DNA from: Agelas oroides
Taxonomy: Eukaryota > Porifera > Demospongiae > Agelasida > Agelasidae
DNA: 64,000 bases
Assembly (NCBI GenBank): GCA_949130485.1
Contig: OX422192.1
Span: forward strand, 6,074,085 to 6,138,084
Direction of reading: 5' to 3'
Part shown: piece after piece, positions 31,328 to 44,159 of the stretch
How the letters are laid out: each line of letters begins with the position of its first letter
How positions within the stretch are numbered: the stretch's first letter is position 1
Notes under the pieces: model-generated
Seen by the model: the letters and a program-made list of their open reading frames with translations, nothing else
The model's database searches: none
Told to the model about the DNA's origin: nothing
Translations under genes and position numbers: made by a program

Positions 31328-32139
31328 CTGATTTGGAGAAAGAGCACAGTCAGCTATCTTTCCAGTATTTCCAAGTAGCTTGTCAACCATCAAAAGGTCA
31401 ACTTCAAACATTTCAGCTTCTGAATTTTACATTATGCCAGTAGAAAAATTTGTCAGATCAGCTATCGATAGGAAGAATGTCAGTAGCTACTTGAGGATTG
31501 GAAGGACAGGTAACTTGTCTGCAACATACACACCATGGCTTCTAGGGAGACTGTCATTCTCTTTAGGCATGTTTCTTGCATTGACGCACTTCATATGAAT
31601 GATACTCAAATTGTTGCATAGAAAATTGTTTTTTGGGGGATAACTATAGGCCCATTGCTTGATATTGGTCACGTACCATTATTTGGGACTTACCACTTCC
31701 GGAAAAGTGCACTGTTTCCGAATAAAATTGACATGCGAACCCGATCCGTCTGTGGATTCTTTCTTTCCTGGGTTGGCTCTTATGAAAACTACTGTTTTGG
31801 AATCAATGCACACACTTTCATATTTCACCTAGTAGAGTATACCGCTCCTTTCAACCCTAACAATACGAAGTTAAGGCATATGCAACAAAGAGCACCACCA
31901 CCCTCTGAAGTCCCTTTGGAAAATGTGGGTCCAGAAGCTGCTTCTCCCAGAACAAAGTTTCAGGGTTCAAACCAAATTATTGGAGCACCTTGCCTACTGG
32001 CACTAATACCTTGGCACTAATTCCTTGGCAAAATAGTACTAGTAACAGGGTCTAAGCCGCATGGCCATAGTAAGCATGGGTTAGTTGGGTTTTTGCCCGA
32101 CCACTTCTTCTGAGACTAACCATGCACATGCGCACTTTG
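31328..32139. other. Intron, nothing recognised
   Basis: A short minus-strand open frame upstream of the split ankyrin exon has no ankyrin features. No other exon seen. Confidence 0.4.
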
Positions 32140-32700
32140 AATAAACGCCCAGCCGTTCACACACACCGGCGGAGAACGTCTGGTGGTTTGATTTGAATTT
32201 CTTGTCACTAACACCTTTCTCATCTGGAATGTGGGATGAGCAATCAAATCACAGAGTGCACAATTAAAAGTCGCTACGTCATCGAAGTGCAAAATGGCCG
32301 TCTCGATTTTGTTCCGAGGTTTGCAATTTTTGTGCAGAAGAGCGAACTCTATGTATCACCGCTCTGTTCTTTTAAGAACTGGGCTACAACCACCCTACTT
32401 CCGAACAAGCTCAGGCGGTTTGCGAGTTTGTGTGAGTGAAGGATGTCGCTAGCTGTTTTAGTCAAGGTTGAGGACATAAATGAGGAAGTTTGCCGCTCCT
32501 TTCACTAGCTTCGATGATTAGGAAACGTTGCTGACTGCTTGAAGGTAAGGCTACACAACCAATCGAGCAGCAAGCAGAGAACAGGTCTGATAATTGCATT
32601 CTTGGCAATAATTATTTAGTTCGCCGGACACACCTTCGTGACAAGAAATTCAAATCAAACCACCAGACATTCTCCGCCAGGGGGCGTGGATGGCTGGGCA
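32140..32700. repeat. TIR element with GTCTGGTGGTTTGATTT arms
   Basis: Left GGCGGAGAACGTCTGG and TTTGATTTGAATTTCTTGTC are mirrored at 32,640-32,680. Outer ends carry GAGACTAAC/GTTAGTCTC-like sequence. No transposase. Confidence 0.7.
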
Positions 32701-35700
32701 CGAGACTAACTAAGTTAACATTTGAGGACGGGCCGGTGGGCGGGGTGCCAAGCTTGGGGCGCGACTGAGCATGTGCAGGGAAAACTCATTTGTGCACTCC
32801 CAGTTGCATGTGTGGGGAAGGGATCAGCTTTTGGCTAGTGGCAGAGAAAAAATGGCGGGCTCAATCCGTCGTCAACCCATTTCTGTATGGCTCCGGTATT
32901 AAATCGGCGTTGGTATCATGTCCGAAGAAGAGCAACGTGACGTGGCCGCGAAGTCAGGCGCGGGAGAAGATGAAGATGGGACGGACCGAGCGGGAACGTC
33001 CTCGCCCAGATGACTCGAGCTTACGGAGGCCCACCTATCGGCGATAGCGGACAAAGTAGTTGAAAAGCTGACAGCAGCCAAGGCTCCGCCCGAGCGCCAA
33101 GGGAGGAAGTTGGCGGGCTAGTCTCGTGGGCCGCACCATTAGGGGTGTGGTTTTTGCGGGACAGGTCAGCGACGGGGCGTTCACCGTCTGAAGTTCCCGT
33201 CACTGACAGTTCTGGCTCATGGTGGTTGGGCGCTGTCAGGTTGGGGGGACCCACATTTACGGAGGTGTGGTGAGCAGAGGGCTCACTTACAGAAGGAAAG
33301 TGTGTGCTGGGGCTGGCCTGCTTGTACGGTGCAAGCAAAGGGAGGTGGGGCTGGCCACATGGGTTGGCCCAGCCAGCTTGCGCAGGGCAAGCTTTGCACA
33401 GGAAGGTTGGGCGAAGGGCTCATCAGCCTGCATTGGGCAGGCGGTGGTGGCGGGGAGGGGGGAATATGCCACTGGCATTTAGCAAGTGTGCTGATTTGCA
33501 CAAGGGTGGGTGTGCTTGAGGACCACTTGTGGCGCAGCACGGAAGGAGCACAGGGCTTCCGGTTAGAGATCCACAAATCATGCAGATAAGAGGCTGTTGG
33601 TGGCACAGGAAGGAGTGCCTGAGACAAAGCTGCAGCTACAAAAAACTGCAAGTGGTCTCACATCGACCCAGGTCTGTATAACCACGTGTTCACAGGCCGG
33701 GCGTGCAAGCTAAAGTTCTGCAAGCATTGCAGTGCCACCACGCATGGATCGGAGGAGTGCACGGAAGGCAATCGGAAGCAGCCTAATGAGCAGCAGGTGG
33801 GGGGTTCCAAACTGCCAAAAATGGCCAAGTCTGATGTCTGCTTTCTATTCAACCGAGGCTGATGCACCTACCATGTGTGCAAGTTTTGGCACATGTGCTT
33901 CACTTGTGCTGGAAGACATACTACGTATGCTTGCCCTAGAAAGCTGGATAGGGGCCCTGTTGCTCTCCCGCTGGGCAACCCCTCAGGACCACAGTACCCC
34001 AAATTCTGAGTCAACCTGATGAGCCAGGGTGTAGTGGATCACTGATGGAGGGTGGGCGCTACCAATATCATGACTAGGACTGGACAAGTGCACCCCTTTA
34101 AGCTATGTGCCCACTCCGAAGCAACTTTCGAGGATGGTGACCCCACTCAAGTTACGGGAGTGGGAGAGTGAACTTGTTTCGCACCCTGATAGGGAATACT
34201 CACATTACTTGATACGGGGTATTCAGGAGGGTTTCAGAGTAGGCTTCATTGCCAAAGTCCCCTCAGATCCTCAGGGGATAACATGCCATCAGCCCAAGAG
34301 CAAGCTGCAGTAGTAAAAGAATACTTGGGGAAGGAGTGCGCAGAAGGTAGAATGGTTGGTCAATTGGATCTAAATGAGTGGCCTGGCATCCATGTTAATC
34401 CATTTGGGGTCATTCCAAAATCTACCCCAGGCAAGTGGCGGCTCATCACTAGTCCGCCCCCCTGCATGGCAGCATCAACGATGGGATTAGCAAAGAATTG
34501 AGTTCTTTGTTGTACATCTCAGTGGATTTGGTAGTGGAACAAGTAGTCAGGCTGGAAAGGGGAGCTCCACTGGCAAAGTTGGACATCCAATCCGCTTATA
34601 GAATTGTCCCAGTGGATCGTGACGATTGCTGCCTATTTGGAATGAAGTGAAAGGGGCAGCTATTTGTGGACTGCGCATTGTCGTTTGGCGTCATGTCAGC
34701 CTTCAAAATTTCATAGCACTAGCAGATGCAGTAGAGTGGGTTGCTTCTCATAGAGGGGCACAGGGCATTGCACACTACCTGGATGATTATATCATGTGGG
34801 GGGCTCCATTGTCCAGGGATTGTGCAGAGAGCCTAAGAATACTGCTGGAGATGTGCTCGGAGTTGGATATCCCAGCAGCTAGCCAGAAGTGTCAGGGGCC
34901 AACAATATGCTTAGTATTCTTAGGCATAGAATTTGACACTATGAGCATGGAGCTGAGGTTACCCAAAGAAAAGTTAGAGCATCTGCAGGCCCTCATCACA
35001 AGCTGCAGAGGGAGGAAGAGCTGTCAGCGGCATGAGCTGGAGTCCCTGCCTGGTAGGGCACTTGCATCATGGCTAAATGGAATGGCGTTTCGGTTTTGAG
35101 GAAGCCTTCCTTTACCTCTCTGGAAGTGCAGCTGCATTCTGATGCATCGGGGTTTTGGGAATGTGGAGCAGTGGGGGGACAAGCATGGTTCTAAGTATCA
35201 TGGCATCAGCAGTTGTGTTCAGTGGGGGAGCACCAACACCAGCTGGCACATCGGTGTTCATTATATGCACATACACAAGAGTGTGAAGTTGAAACATAAT
35301 GGGATATGGGGATGGGGTATTTATGGCTTAGATGGGATGGGGCATTTATGCCGCTTAAATGGGTGGGGCATTTATGGCTTAAATGGGTGGGGCAGTTATG
35401 GGAAAGTTAGTTATTGTTTTTTTGGGGAGATATGCTCAAAAATCACTGGTCTTCAGGGGAGTACCCTTTCCGGTCCTCGCATGACCACGGGTTTCGGTCC
35501 CTTTGAACTCCCGACCCGTGGCCTACTACAGAAAGGGCGGGACTAGCCTCGTTCCCAGTCCACCACAGTTATCGTCGCTTGCAGTATGAATAATGCGGAG
35601 AAGGCCTGGTGAAAATTATCACGTGATGTATGCCACTGTCTACGTCACACGCTGGACACTCTGGTCAGTGCTGTGGCGAGTTTCTCGTGGTGAGTATACT

Positions 35701-35894
35701 AGTTTGTGTGTGAGACGCGGTCGGGGGGCTTTAAATGGGAGCATGCTTCTCTTAGTAACGGCATACTTATCCTAGTAACGGCACCTTTACGCTAGTTATG
35801 GCGTGTGCTTTGCTATAGTAACGGTACGCCTAGAGGAATAGTCGGTTCCGTAAGGCTGAGCTATGGCTAGGGTTGGGCTGGAGCTGTTCGGTGT

Positions 35895-36415
35895 TATCTT
35901 TGAGGCTCACTCATATTGACATTACGAGTATGAGACTCTCTCACACTTGACTAACCACTGTGAGGCTCTCTCACAGTTGCGCTAAGGGTCTGAGGCTCAT
36001 TCATATTAATATTTCGAGTGTGAGGCTCTCTCACACTTGACTTATCAGTGTGCAGTTCACTCACAGTTACGCTATGGGTCTGAGGCTCACTAAAATTAAC
36101 ATTTCGAGTGTGAGGCTCTTTCACAATTGACTTATCACTGTGAGGCTCACTCACAGTTACGCTATGGGTCTGAGGCTAATTCAGATTAACATTACGAGTG
36201 TGAGGCTCTCTCACATTTGGCTTATCACTGTGAGGCTCACTTACAGTTACGCTACGGGTCTGAGGCTCATTTAAATTAATATTACGAGTGTGAGGCCCTC
36301 TCACACTTGACTTACCACTGTGAGGCTCTCTCACAGTTGTGCTAAGGGTCTGAGGCTCACTCATATTAACATTACGAGTGTGAGGCTCTCTCACACTTGA
36401 CTTAGGGTTGTAAAG
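35895..36415 (-). repeat. 30-bp GAGGCTC array (90-bp higher-order unit), array 1
   Basis: Each 30-bp unit begins GAGGCTC; three variant units make a 90-bp unit. On the minus strand the array is open and reads 10-residue units starting EPHTRN, EPQT and EPHSGK. No start context or splice signal supports a real protein. Confidence 0.85.
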
Positions 36416-37801
36416 ATGTACTTGACTAAGTTTTGGAAGGCTCACTTGTGGCTGAGTTGTAACAGTAAGCTCAGATACCGGAGCCTCTCTATGTGCATGC
36501 TGTAGGTTTCTCTATATACAGGCTGGGTCAGGGGCTGTGTTAGGATAAAGGCTTTATATATGTGTATATATGTGGAGATGGATAAAGACGAGGTGTTTTG
36601 ACTACAGCTGTCCTTCCTCTCGCTACACTGTGGTAGCTAAGTGGAGATCCCCTGCGGACGGGGTTGCGGGCCTGGGTGGGTTGACTGTACAAGCACAGTG
36701 CCTGAGCGGATACTCTCACTATCCACCACCTCAGCCTCCAGCTCAATTATCTCTTCACCAAAGGGCTATCCTATGGTTAACTTTGGAAAATGGGAATGGG
36801 GCTGGGGCAAGGAATTATTATTGGTGAGATATTCCAACATGCACAGTGAGAAGTCTAGCCTGGTGCTTATTGTTATTATGTTTAGGTCTAGGGCATGCCT
36901 AAGGTGTTAGAACACGTGTCTTCGGGTGGATCCATTGAAGGATGCTGCGGGTTCCCCATTTGGCTAGGCTGACAGACTTTATCTGTACCTGCTTGTTCAG
37001 AAGTTGTGTTGAGTGGGGGAGCACCAACACCAGCTGGCACATCGGTGTTCATTATGTGAAATTTTTTTAATGCATACACAAGAGGGTGAAGTTAAAACAT
37101 AATGGGATGTGGGGATGAGGCATTTATAACTTAAATGGGTGGGCAGTTGTGGCTCAAATGGATGGGGCAGTTATGGGAAAGTAAGGTATTGTTTTTGGAT
37201 GCTCATAAAACACTGGTCTTCAGGGGAGTACCCTTTCCGGTCCTCGCATGACCACGGGTTTCGGTCCCTTTGAACTCCCGACCCATGGCCTACTACAGAA
37301 AGGGCGGGACCACTCCCCGCCTAAGGTTTGCTTTGAGTGAGGAGCCCAGCTGTCGGTTGGCATTCACACAGCTATATATGAATATATTACTAAGCAAATT
37401 GGGGGTGGGGCTAAATGGGTGGAGTTATCATAACACTAACTAGGGGGATGGGCGGACCAACATACCGTCTCCCGGCTGCAGACTCGCTGTTGTCCCGTGT
37501 GTCTGGAAGGCTTGTTGTTCGGCGGTAGGCGTTTCTGTACTGAAGACTCTTTCGCTGGACACTCAGGTCTGTGCTGTGGTGACTTTCTTGCGGTGAGGAT
37601 ACTAGTTTGTGTGTGAGACGCAGTCGGGGGGCTTTAAATGGGAGCGTGCTTCTCTTAGTAACGGCATACTTATCCTAGTAACGGCATCTTTACGCTAGTT
37701 ATGGCATGTGCTTTGCTATAGTAACGGCACGCCTAGGGGAATAGTTGGTTCCGTAAGGCTGAGCTATGGCTAGGGTTTGGCTGGGGCTGTTTGGTGTTAC
37801 C

Positions 37802-38078
37802 TTAGAGGCTCACTCATATTGACTAACCACTGTGAGGCTCTCTTACAGTTGCGCTAAGGGTCTGAGGCTCATTCATATTAATATTTCGAGTGTGAGGCTC
37901 TCTCACACTTGACTTATCAGTGTGCAGTTCACTCACAGTTACGCTATGGGTCTGAGGCTCACTAAAATTAACATTTCGAGTGTGAGGCTCTTTCACAATT
38001 GACTTATCTCTGTGAGGCTCACTCACAGTTACGCTACGGGTCTGAGGCTCACTCAAATTAACGTTACGAGTGTGAGGC
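37802..38078 (-). repeat. 30-bp GAGGCTC array, array 2
   Basis: Same unit as array 1, shorter; its right edge abuts the second RNase H part of the DIRS-like element. Confidence 0.85.
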
Positions 38079-40000
38079 AGTAAAGGAATTGCTAGCAGGA
38101 ATCTGGGGTTCCCATTGGAGAGGTTGCACAGTTCTTTGCTGTTGTGATAATGAGGCAGAAATTTCCGTGGTAAACTCTGGAGCGTGTAGGGACAAGCAGC
38201 TAGCACATCTGATGAGATGCTTGTTTTTTATAGAGGCGCATTTCTAAATTTCCTTGGTTGCAAAGCATGTACCAGGAGTTTCACTGCCAGAAATGCAACG
38301 ACACGGACTTCGCACTCTTTGGAAATGTCCGTTACATTTCCGTTACACGTACATCATGTTTTACTACGGGAGCCTACGGTGGTTCAAACTCTAACTTTAG
38401 TAACGAGCTTACCTTGTCCGTAAATGTGTTGTTAACGATATATTCACCTTCTGCTATCTCTCTACTAGCCACAGATACCTACAGCGCTGGCTCCTGAAGG
38501 TCACAGAATTTTCCATTCATGATAGTATTTCTACCGTATTTTCACACATTGAAGTGTGAAAAAATAGGCATTTCAAATTTTCTGAAATAAAAATATACAC
38601 TTTTGCAATTCATTTCTGATTTGTTAACGATATACTTCACTTATTTTTGATGTCCTCTTCCCGACTGGCCGTAAAGTTATTGCAGATTTTGTTCACAGAA
38701 TTTGCCAAATCGGTACAAAATAGGTACAAAAATATACGCTAGCATATACGATTACGGATAATTGCAAATACGGTACAACGTAAACTTCCGCATTTTACTT
38801 ATAACTCCGTACGCTACGGAAATAACGTCGTGACCGCCGCGCTATTCAAATTTCTGGCAATGTCAAACATTGAAGCTGATGATGTCTCCAGGGATAATCT
38901 CCCAGCTTTCTTTGCATCCAACCCATAGGCACACCTACACCCGGCAGCCGTGAATCTGACTCTCCTCAAGTGCTTGACAGAGGTAGAACCCAACTGGATG
39001 TCAGCAGATTGAATCAGCTTGTTCAGCAATACCTTTGTCAAGCCCTAGCTCCAGCAACCCAGCGCTCATATGCATGTGGTCAGAGGCGGTTATTTGAATT
39101 TTGGCAAGACAGCAGTATGCAACCCATGCCCAGTCTCGGAAGATGGACTTTGTCGGTTTGTGGCATATTTAGCAGACAGTAAACTTAAGCATCAATCGAT
39201 TAAGTCGTATCTGTCTGCCACCAGGTTTGGTCAGATCATGGCCGGGTTTGGTGACCCATTTGTGTCATCAATGCCCATCTTGGAGTATTAAGCAAAGCAA
39301 TGCCAAGTTGACAAGAGGTCTAAGATGCCTATCACTCCAGGGATCCTTGCCAAGGTTCATTCGGTCTTGGCTGAGTCAGCACAGGAGCCAGACGGTATTA
39401 TGCTGTGAGTGGCATGCTGCTTGTGTTTTTTGGTTTGTTACGTTCGGGGGAAATCACGGCCCCATCCACCTCACATTATGACCCATCTGCCCACTTGACA
39501 GTCAAAGATGTACAGATCAACTCTAGAGAGAATCCTACAGTTGTGAAGGTGCTCATCAAAGCATCGAAGACTGACCCCTTTAAAAAGGGGGTGTCCATTC
39601 TTCTGGGATGCACAAACAGCTGCCTATCATGGCATCAGCCCAGTGGCAGTGATCACAGCATACCTGGCCTCATGTGGCCCGGATCCAGGACCTCTTTTCC
39701 GTTTTAGGAAGGGCAGTTACCTTACTCGTGATGCGTTTGTTAGAAGTGTGAGGGAGGTGTTGTCGAGAGCTGGTCTCAATGCACAGAGCTACTCAGGACA
39801 CAGTTTCAGAGTGGAGCGGCAACAACTGCGGCAGCATGTGGTGTGCAGGATTCTCTCTTAGGCCGATGGAGCAGTTCCGCATATTTGTTGTATGTGCGGG
39901 TCCCACGGAAGCGGTTGGCAGCGCTGTCCTTCACACTTTCCCAGGCATCCTGCCAGCACTGACGTCACTTTGAATTGCTGTCTATAGGTCTATGAGTTAG

Positions 40001-40890
40001 GAGCTATTGTTGGAAGCATTGTTAGCATCTGTATGTTTGTATCCTACCATGGTTTGTTCTCACAAAACATTTCATGGGTGGGGTGATGTAATTTGAAAGG
40101 AGGGAGGTAGTTCTTGGGGGGAGTATTCTTGGGAGGGAATACTCCTATGGAGGGCCGGCTCATGACCTGTAGCCGACACCCCAAGAACCGTTGGGTAGCT
40201 AGCTCAGGTTTAGGATGGAGATGTGCATGGTGGAAACATGCAGGGTAGTTCAGGTTTAAGACAGAGATTGCATGCCAGGAACAAGGTGGCGCAGGATGGA
40301 TAACTGTGCGCCAACGGGTATGCATATATCCATCTGCAGAGCGCCGACTGGCCCATCCTCCAACACTTTCATAAACCTTAGAAGGGTCAAGGTTGGTTTG
40401 TAAAAGGACGACAAATGTTAAGTTACCTATAACATGTTGCCTGTACTCTGTGTATCAAGTTTCACAGAGGACGTGTAAATTGTGAACATGCTTGTTACAG
40501 AAATGTTAGTGTAGGAATCGATATAGTTATTAGGTAACAGTCTCCTTAATTATGTACAATTGACAAAGAAACTGTGGTCATGTAGTGAATGTGTGGGAAA
40601 ATGCTCCACAACAGATCTATGGTAAGCAACACTAGGTCTCTCATGACATTCAATTTGTAATAGGAGCTATATGAGCTAGATTTCTCAGGTGTATGGCAGT
40701 TGCACCATCCACAGGTTACCTACTGGTAAATTTTTTCTCTGCTATAAATCTTACTTTAATATATTAGCTGGATTTGTAGTTAATTTATATTAAAGGATTC
40801 AGTCAACACAAACTTTTGAAATGTAGCGGCTTCCATGCAAAACATACAAATTTAATGAGCATAGGGAAAAGAGTGTCAATGCTATATATA
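40001..40890. other. Intron between DIRS-like fossil and MITE
   Basis: G-rich start (40,060-40,150), which may hold the end of the DIRS-like element. Otherwise nothing recognised. Confidence 0.4.
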
Positions 40891-41333
40891 TACTGCAAAA
40901 ACAAGTTGGTTGTTTTAACCTCAGAGTGGTTACCATGGTTGCAGACAAGCTGAAAAGACAGTGGTTATGATAGCTTTGCTTAAGTATGGAAGACTATTTG
41001 CATAAGGCAACTCAATAGGCAGCTGCCCAGTTCATCTTACAACCACAATACACTGATAACCCTCAGAATATCTGTGAAGGAGTCATTACAAATACACTTC
41101 AAAGTTGCAGTAAGCTTTCATGTAACCAGATGAGGGAATCAAGGATGTTTCAGGGTTTTCAGTGTATTGTGGTTGTAAGATGAAATGGGAAGCTGTCCCT
41201 AGGGGTTGTCTCATATGCAATTATACCCTTCAATGCCAAAGTAAAGCTACGTATCATAACCACTGTTTCTTCAGTTTGTCTGCAACCAGGGTGACCACTC
41301 TGTGGTTAAAACAACCAAGTTGTTTTTGTAGTG
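40891..41333. repeat. CACTG-TIR MITE, copy A
   Basis: TIRs of about 80 bp: ACTGCAAAAACAAGTTGG at the left, its complement CCAAGTTGTTTTTGTAGT at the right, continuing through AGACAGTGGTTATGA. TA stands next to the left end. Confidence 0.85.
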
Positions 41334-41885
41334 ATATATTACTGGACTAAACTAGTAGATCTCCCATATAGTTATGTAATAACACTTAGTAGATATGCAT
41401 ATACCCCAAACTGGGGCAATGCACTATGCAATCGTTGGGTGCTAATGAATGTATAGAACATACAGTAATATATGAAAACCTACCAGCTGTGATTGTTTTG
41501 AGCCTATGTGCAGTTTCTCTCCTTGCTACTCCTTGCCAGGATCCCTCAGAAATCGAATAATCAATGCCAAATACTTCTCACTACCTTCTTGTACGCCTGG
41601 AACTACTCCATACATGTGAGGTCTTTCTACATGTTTTATCAAGAGATCTTAGCTGTATTGATGTTAGTTTGTATCATGTAAAACCAGAGATAAAAAGCTG
41701 GCGAAAGATAGCCGATACGGTCAACAATTTGAATCAGCATCATCATTGAATGCTCAATTACAATCCAAACAGGTGAGTACATATGTTCATAGGCTGCTTA
41801 TTTACTATAGTACTGCTATTGTCAAATCAAGCTCTGCAACTATGCAAAGCCTTAGCATCATTGTGCTCATGAGCCTGATTATTTA

Positions 41886-42243
41886 CACTGTAAAAACATT
41901 TGGGTTACTTCATTCAGTTGCATCAGTGTGACTAAAGTCCATTGAAGAGCTTCTTTAATTAGGCCGAAGACTTATTTGGCTACATTTCTGGCATTATTAC
42001 CATAATCATACAACTAAGGAACACCTCCAGAGGCATGCAGGTGTGTAGGATCAAAGAAACACCAAACTTCACCAGAAATGATGATTTATAGGGCTTTGGA
42101 AACAAGATCAAAGAGAAGCTTCTCAACTACACTTTGATTCAAATTGGAAGAATTCCCATTATGATGAGTTGCATAAATCAATGGTACATATGCAACTGAG
42201 ATGACCACAATATGGTTGAAGTAACTCAAGTGTTTTTACAGTG
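41886..42243. repeat. CACTG-TIR MITE, copy B
   Basis: Ends CACTGTAAAAACATTTGGG and CTCAAGTGTTTTTACAGTG are inverted. The inside is related to copies A and C (GATCAAAGAAACACC). Confidence 0.8.
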
Positions 42244-42698
42244 TGCAGCACTGCTGTTACTCAGCAAAACTAGTGCAAACTCACTGGATAGTAATGAAAA
42301 CCCGCATAAATGCTTTGCTGAAAACTGAGTTGCTGATGAGTGGAAACGGCTTGTAAAAACTTTTAACACCAACACACACCACATGCACATGCATAATTTC
42401 ATCACACAAAATCTACACTAAACCTATATAAGTGAAGGGCAAGGTAATCTTGTGAAATCTTGCTCAAATGCGACACCGGTATGTACAAACTTATTACAAT
42501 GCTACTATACTCACAAAGGCCAGTGAACACCAGTTATATAGTTCAATCAGTGAAGTTTGGAGAACCTAGTTGGATACATATGACTTGACGCTAAACATGC
42601 AGTTTACAAAATTGATAAGTGTAGAAGCAAAGTACAAAACTAATTATATAAATATACCCGTTGGATATATTCATCGAGCTATTCCACCTCAGACTCAC
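42244..42698. other. Start of gene 1 intron 1
   Basis: Intron just after the first-exon donor; no repeat or further exon recognised. Confidence 0.4.
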
Positions 42699-42767
42699 CT
42701 TTGAGATGGGTGACTCTGACTCCTCAACCACCACCTCCTTCAGCTCTAAATATTGGTAGCTTGCCAT
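42699..42767 (-). CDS. TRPA-like gene 1, first coding exon (candidate)
   Basis: ATG at 42,767 starts MASYQYLELKEVVVEESE and SPISK, ending at a strong GTGAGT donor in phase 0. The exon at 22,649 begins in phase 0 with EDLLKKL, so the two join in frame to a charged N-terminus before the ankyrin repeats. The 20-kb intron between them holds the DIRS-like fossil. A TATA-like motif lies about 55 bases upstream. The link is inferred from phase, strand and order only; it could instead begin a separate ankyrin gene whose exons are the dead ones at 31 and 29 kb. Confidence 0.55.
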
Positions 42768-43450
42768 TAAGAGCAAGCCGAGACAAACGGCTGAGAAAAG
42801 TAACGTTCTCTGCGCAGGATATATAATCGGTAGACTCTTTGTAGCCTCGTTTACAGTAGGCTTTTAAACTGATTATACGCGATAGACGCTTATAAGCGTC
42901 AATACGTCAAAGCGCGATAGACGCTTTCGGATGCGGCTTGGGCTTTATTACAACTGTGGGCTCTTAGCAACAAGCTTTGTATCCGGTCTGTGGTTAGGTT
43001 GGGGCCTCCCTAGTAATATGTGAGGTTTCGTTCGGAAGCCCTCAAGGGGCGGAGCGTAGTAAGCGTGAGAAGCGATGTAGGTCGTCGATCGACTCGATCG
43101 CAAAAGTGACTTATTGGCCACGTTTTCTTCTCAACGCCTATGAAGAGAGACACAACGCTAGATACAGAGGTACAGCGGACCTAAGACTTCATACCTGTCA
43201 AGATAAGGCTACATCTCGCTGTCAACGAGAAAAGCCAAAGACGGTACACACAGCAAGCAACAAACAAGCGCTCCGCGAAAAGCAGCTGCCGTATGCTTCA
43301 CAAACGAGAGGCTGTCTTTTCACCCAATCCCATGCGGTACCGCCCTAATTTGTCATGTGACTTCCGGTGCAACTTGCACGGCCTACAGTCAAGTCGGATC
43401 GGGGGAGTCACTCTCGCTCGCACTCTCTTGTCAGTGACCTACGTCAGTCT
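42768..43450 (-). promoter_or_regulatory. Likely promoter region of gene 1
   Basis: ATTATATA (plus-strand 42,819-42,827) sits about 55 bases before the ATG. The region to 43,450 is richer in CG dinucleotides than its surroundings and contains the palindrome TCGATCGA. No core promoter can be proved from sequence alone. Confidence 0.35.
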
Positions 43451-43689
43451 CACGGTGGACCTAGGCTAGACTCTTGCAGCATGGGACTAGCTAGATGACC
43501 TCTTTCAGCGTTAGTACATGACGTTATATAATTATGTTTTATCAAAGTAGCCTGCCTGCATATAGCTAGATCTAGAATAGGGCTGGTATTACTTGTTTTA
43601 CTGGCTAAGTTGTTCAGCTGAAATTCAACCATGCAAGTTGCTGCAAATCATAACTGATTGTAAAATTTGAAATAACATCATCACAACCA

Positions 43690-44159
43690 CACTGCAAAAA
43701 CAAGTTGGTTGTTTTAACCACAGAGTGGTTACCATGGTTGCAGGCAAGCTGAAGAGACAGTGGTTATGAGAGGTTTGCTTTGATATTGAAGACATATTGC
43801 ATAAGGCAACTGGAGAGGCAGATGCCTAGTTCATCTTACAACCACAATACACTGACAACCCTCATAACATCTGTGCTTCCCTCATCTGGTTACATTAAGA
43901 GCATGAAAGTTCCTTACTGCAACTTTGAAGTGCATTTCCCCCACAATCGTGTAACCAAAGAACTCCCCCAAGTGCAGATGTGTATATGATCAAAGAAACA
44001 CCGAACCTCACCAGAAATGTTCTGAAAGGAGATAGCTACTAATTTACACTTTGGATTCAAATTGGAAGCATTCCTTGAACTTTATCTGTCACGTACACAA
44101 CAGGCATGCAACTGAGATGACCAAAATATGGTTGAAATAACCCAAATGTTTTTGCAGTG
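43690..44159. repeat. CACTG-TIR MITE, copy C (mixed ends)
   Basis: The left end matches copy A (CACTGCAAAAACAAGTTGG) while the right end matches copy B (CCCAAATGTTTTTGCAGTG), so it bridges the two subfamilies. Confidence 0.75.

Larger units (their letters stand above)
35205..38085. repeat. Repeat block inserted into the DIRS-like element
   Basis: Two copies of a compound repeat (about 35,210-36,400 and 36,998-38,080) share the block CACCAACACCAGCTGGCAC, the block CCACGGGTTTCGGTCCCTTT, the AGTAACGGCATACTTA region and a GAGGCTC array. The spacer is about 600 bp. Long direct repeats around a short interior suggest a small retroelement or duplicated satellite; no coding domain identifies it. Confidence 0.65.
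32700..40000 (+). mobile_element. Broken DIRS-like tyrosine-recombinase retroelement
   Basis: A fossil retroelement in the first intron of gene 1. Parts in order on the plus strand: a Gag-like region with a Cys/His cluster (about 32,910-34,020), reverse transcriptase (about 34,110-35,095), RNase H split in two by an inserted repeat block (about 35,095-35,205 and 38,085-38,300), and a tyrosine recombinase (about 38,930-39,970). This order, and recombinase in place of integrase, identify the DIRS group. Ends are approximate; I could not fix terminal repeats. It has several breaks (at least half a dozen) besides the nested insertion and looks old and inactive. Confidence 0.75.

Noticed and set aside
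31187-31411. Longer minus-strand protein around the ankyrin piece
   Set aside because: Only the segment after the acceptor at 31,327 resembles ankyrin; the rest is intron plus MITE end.
43106-43348. 80-codon open frame beside the gene 1 promoter
   Set aside because: No domain, no splice or polyA support; CG-rich region gives chance open frames.
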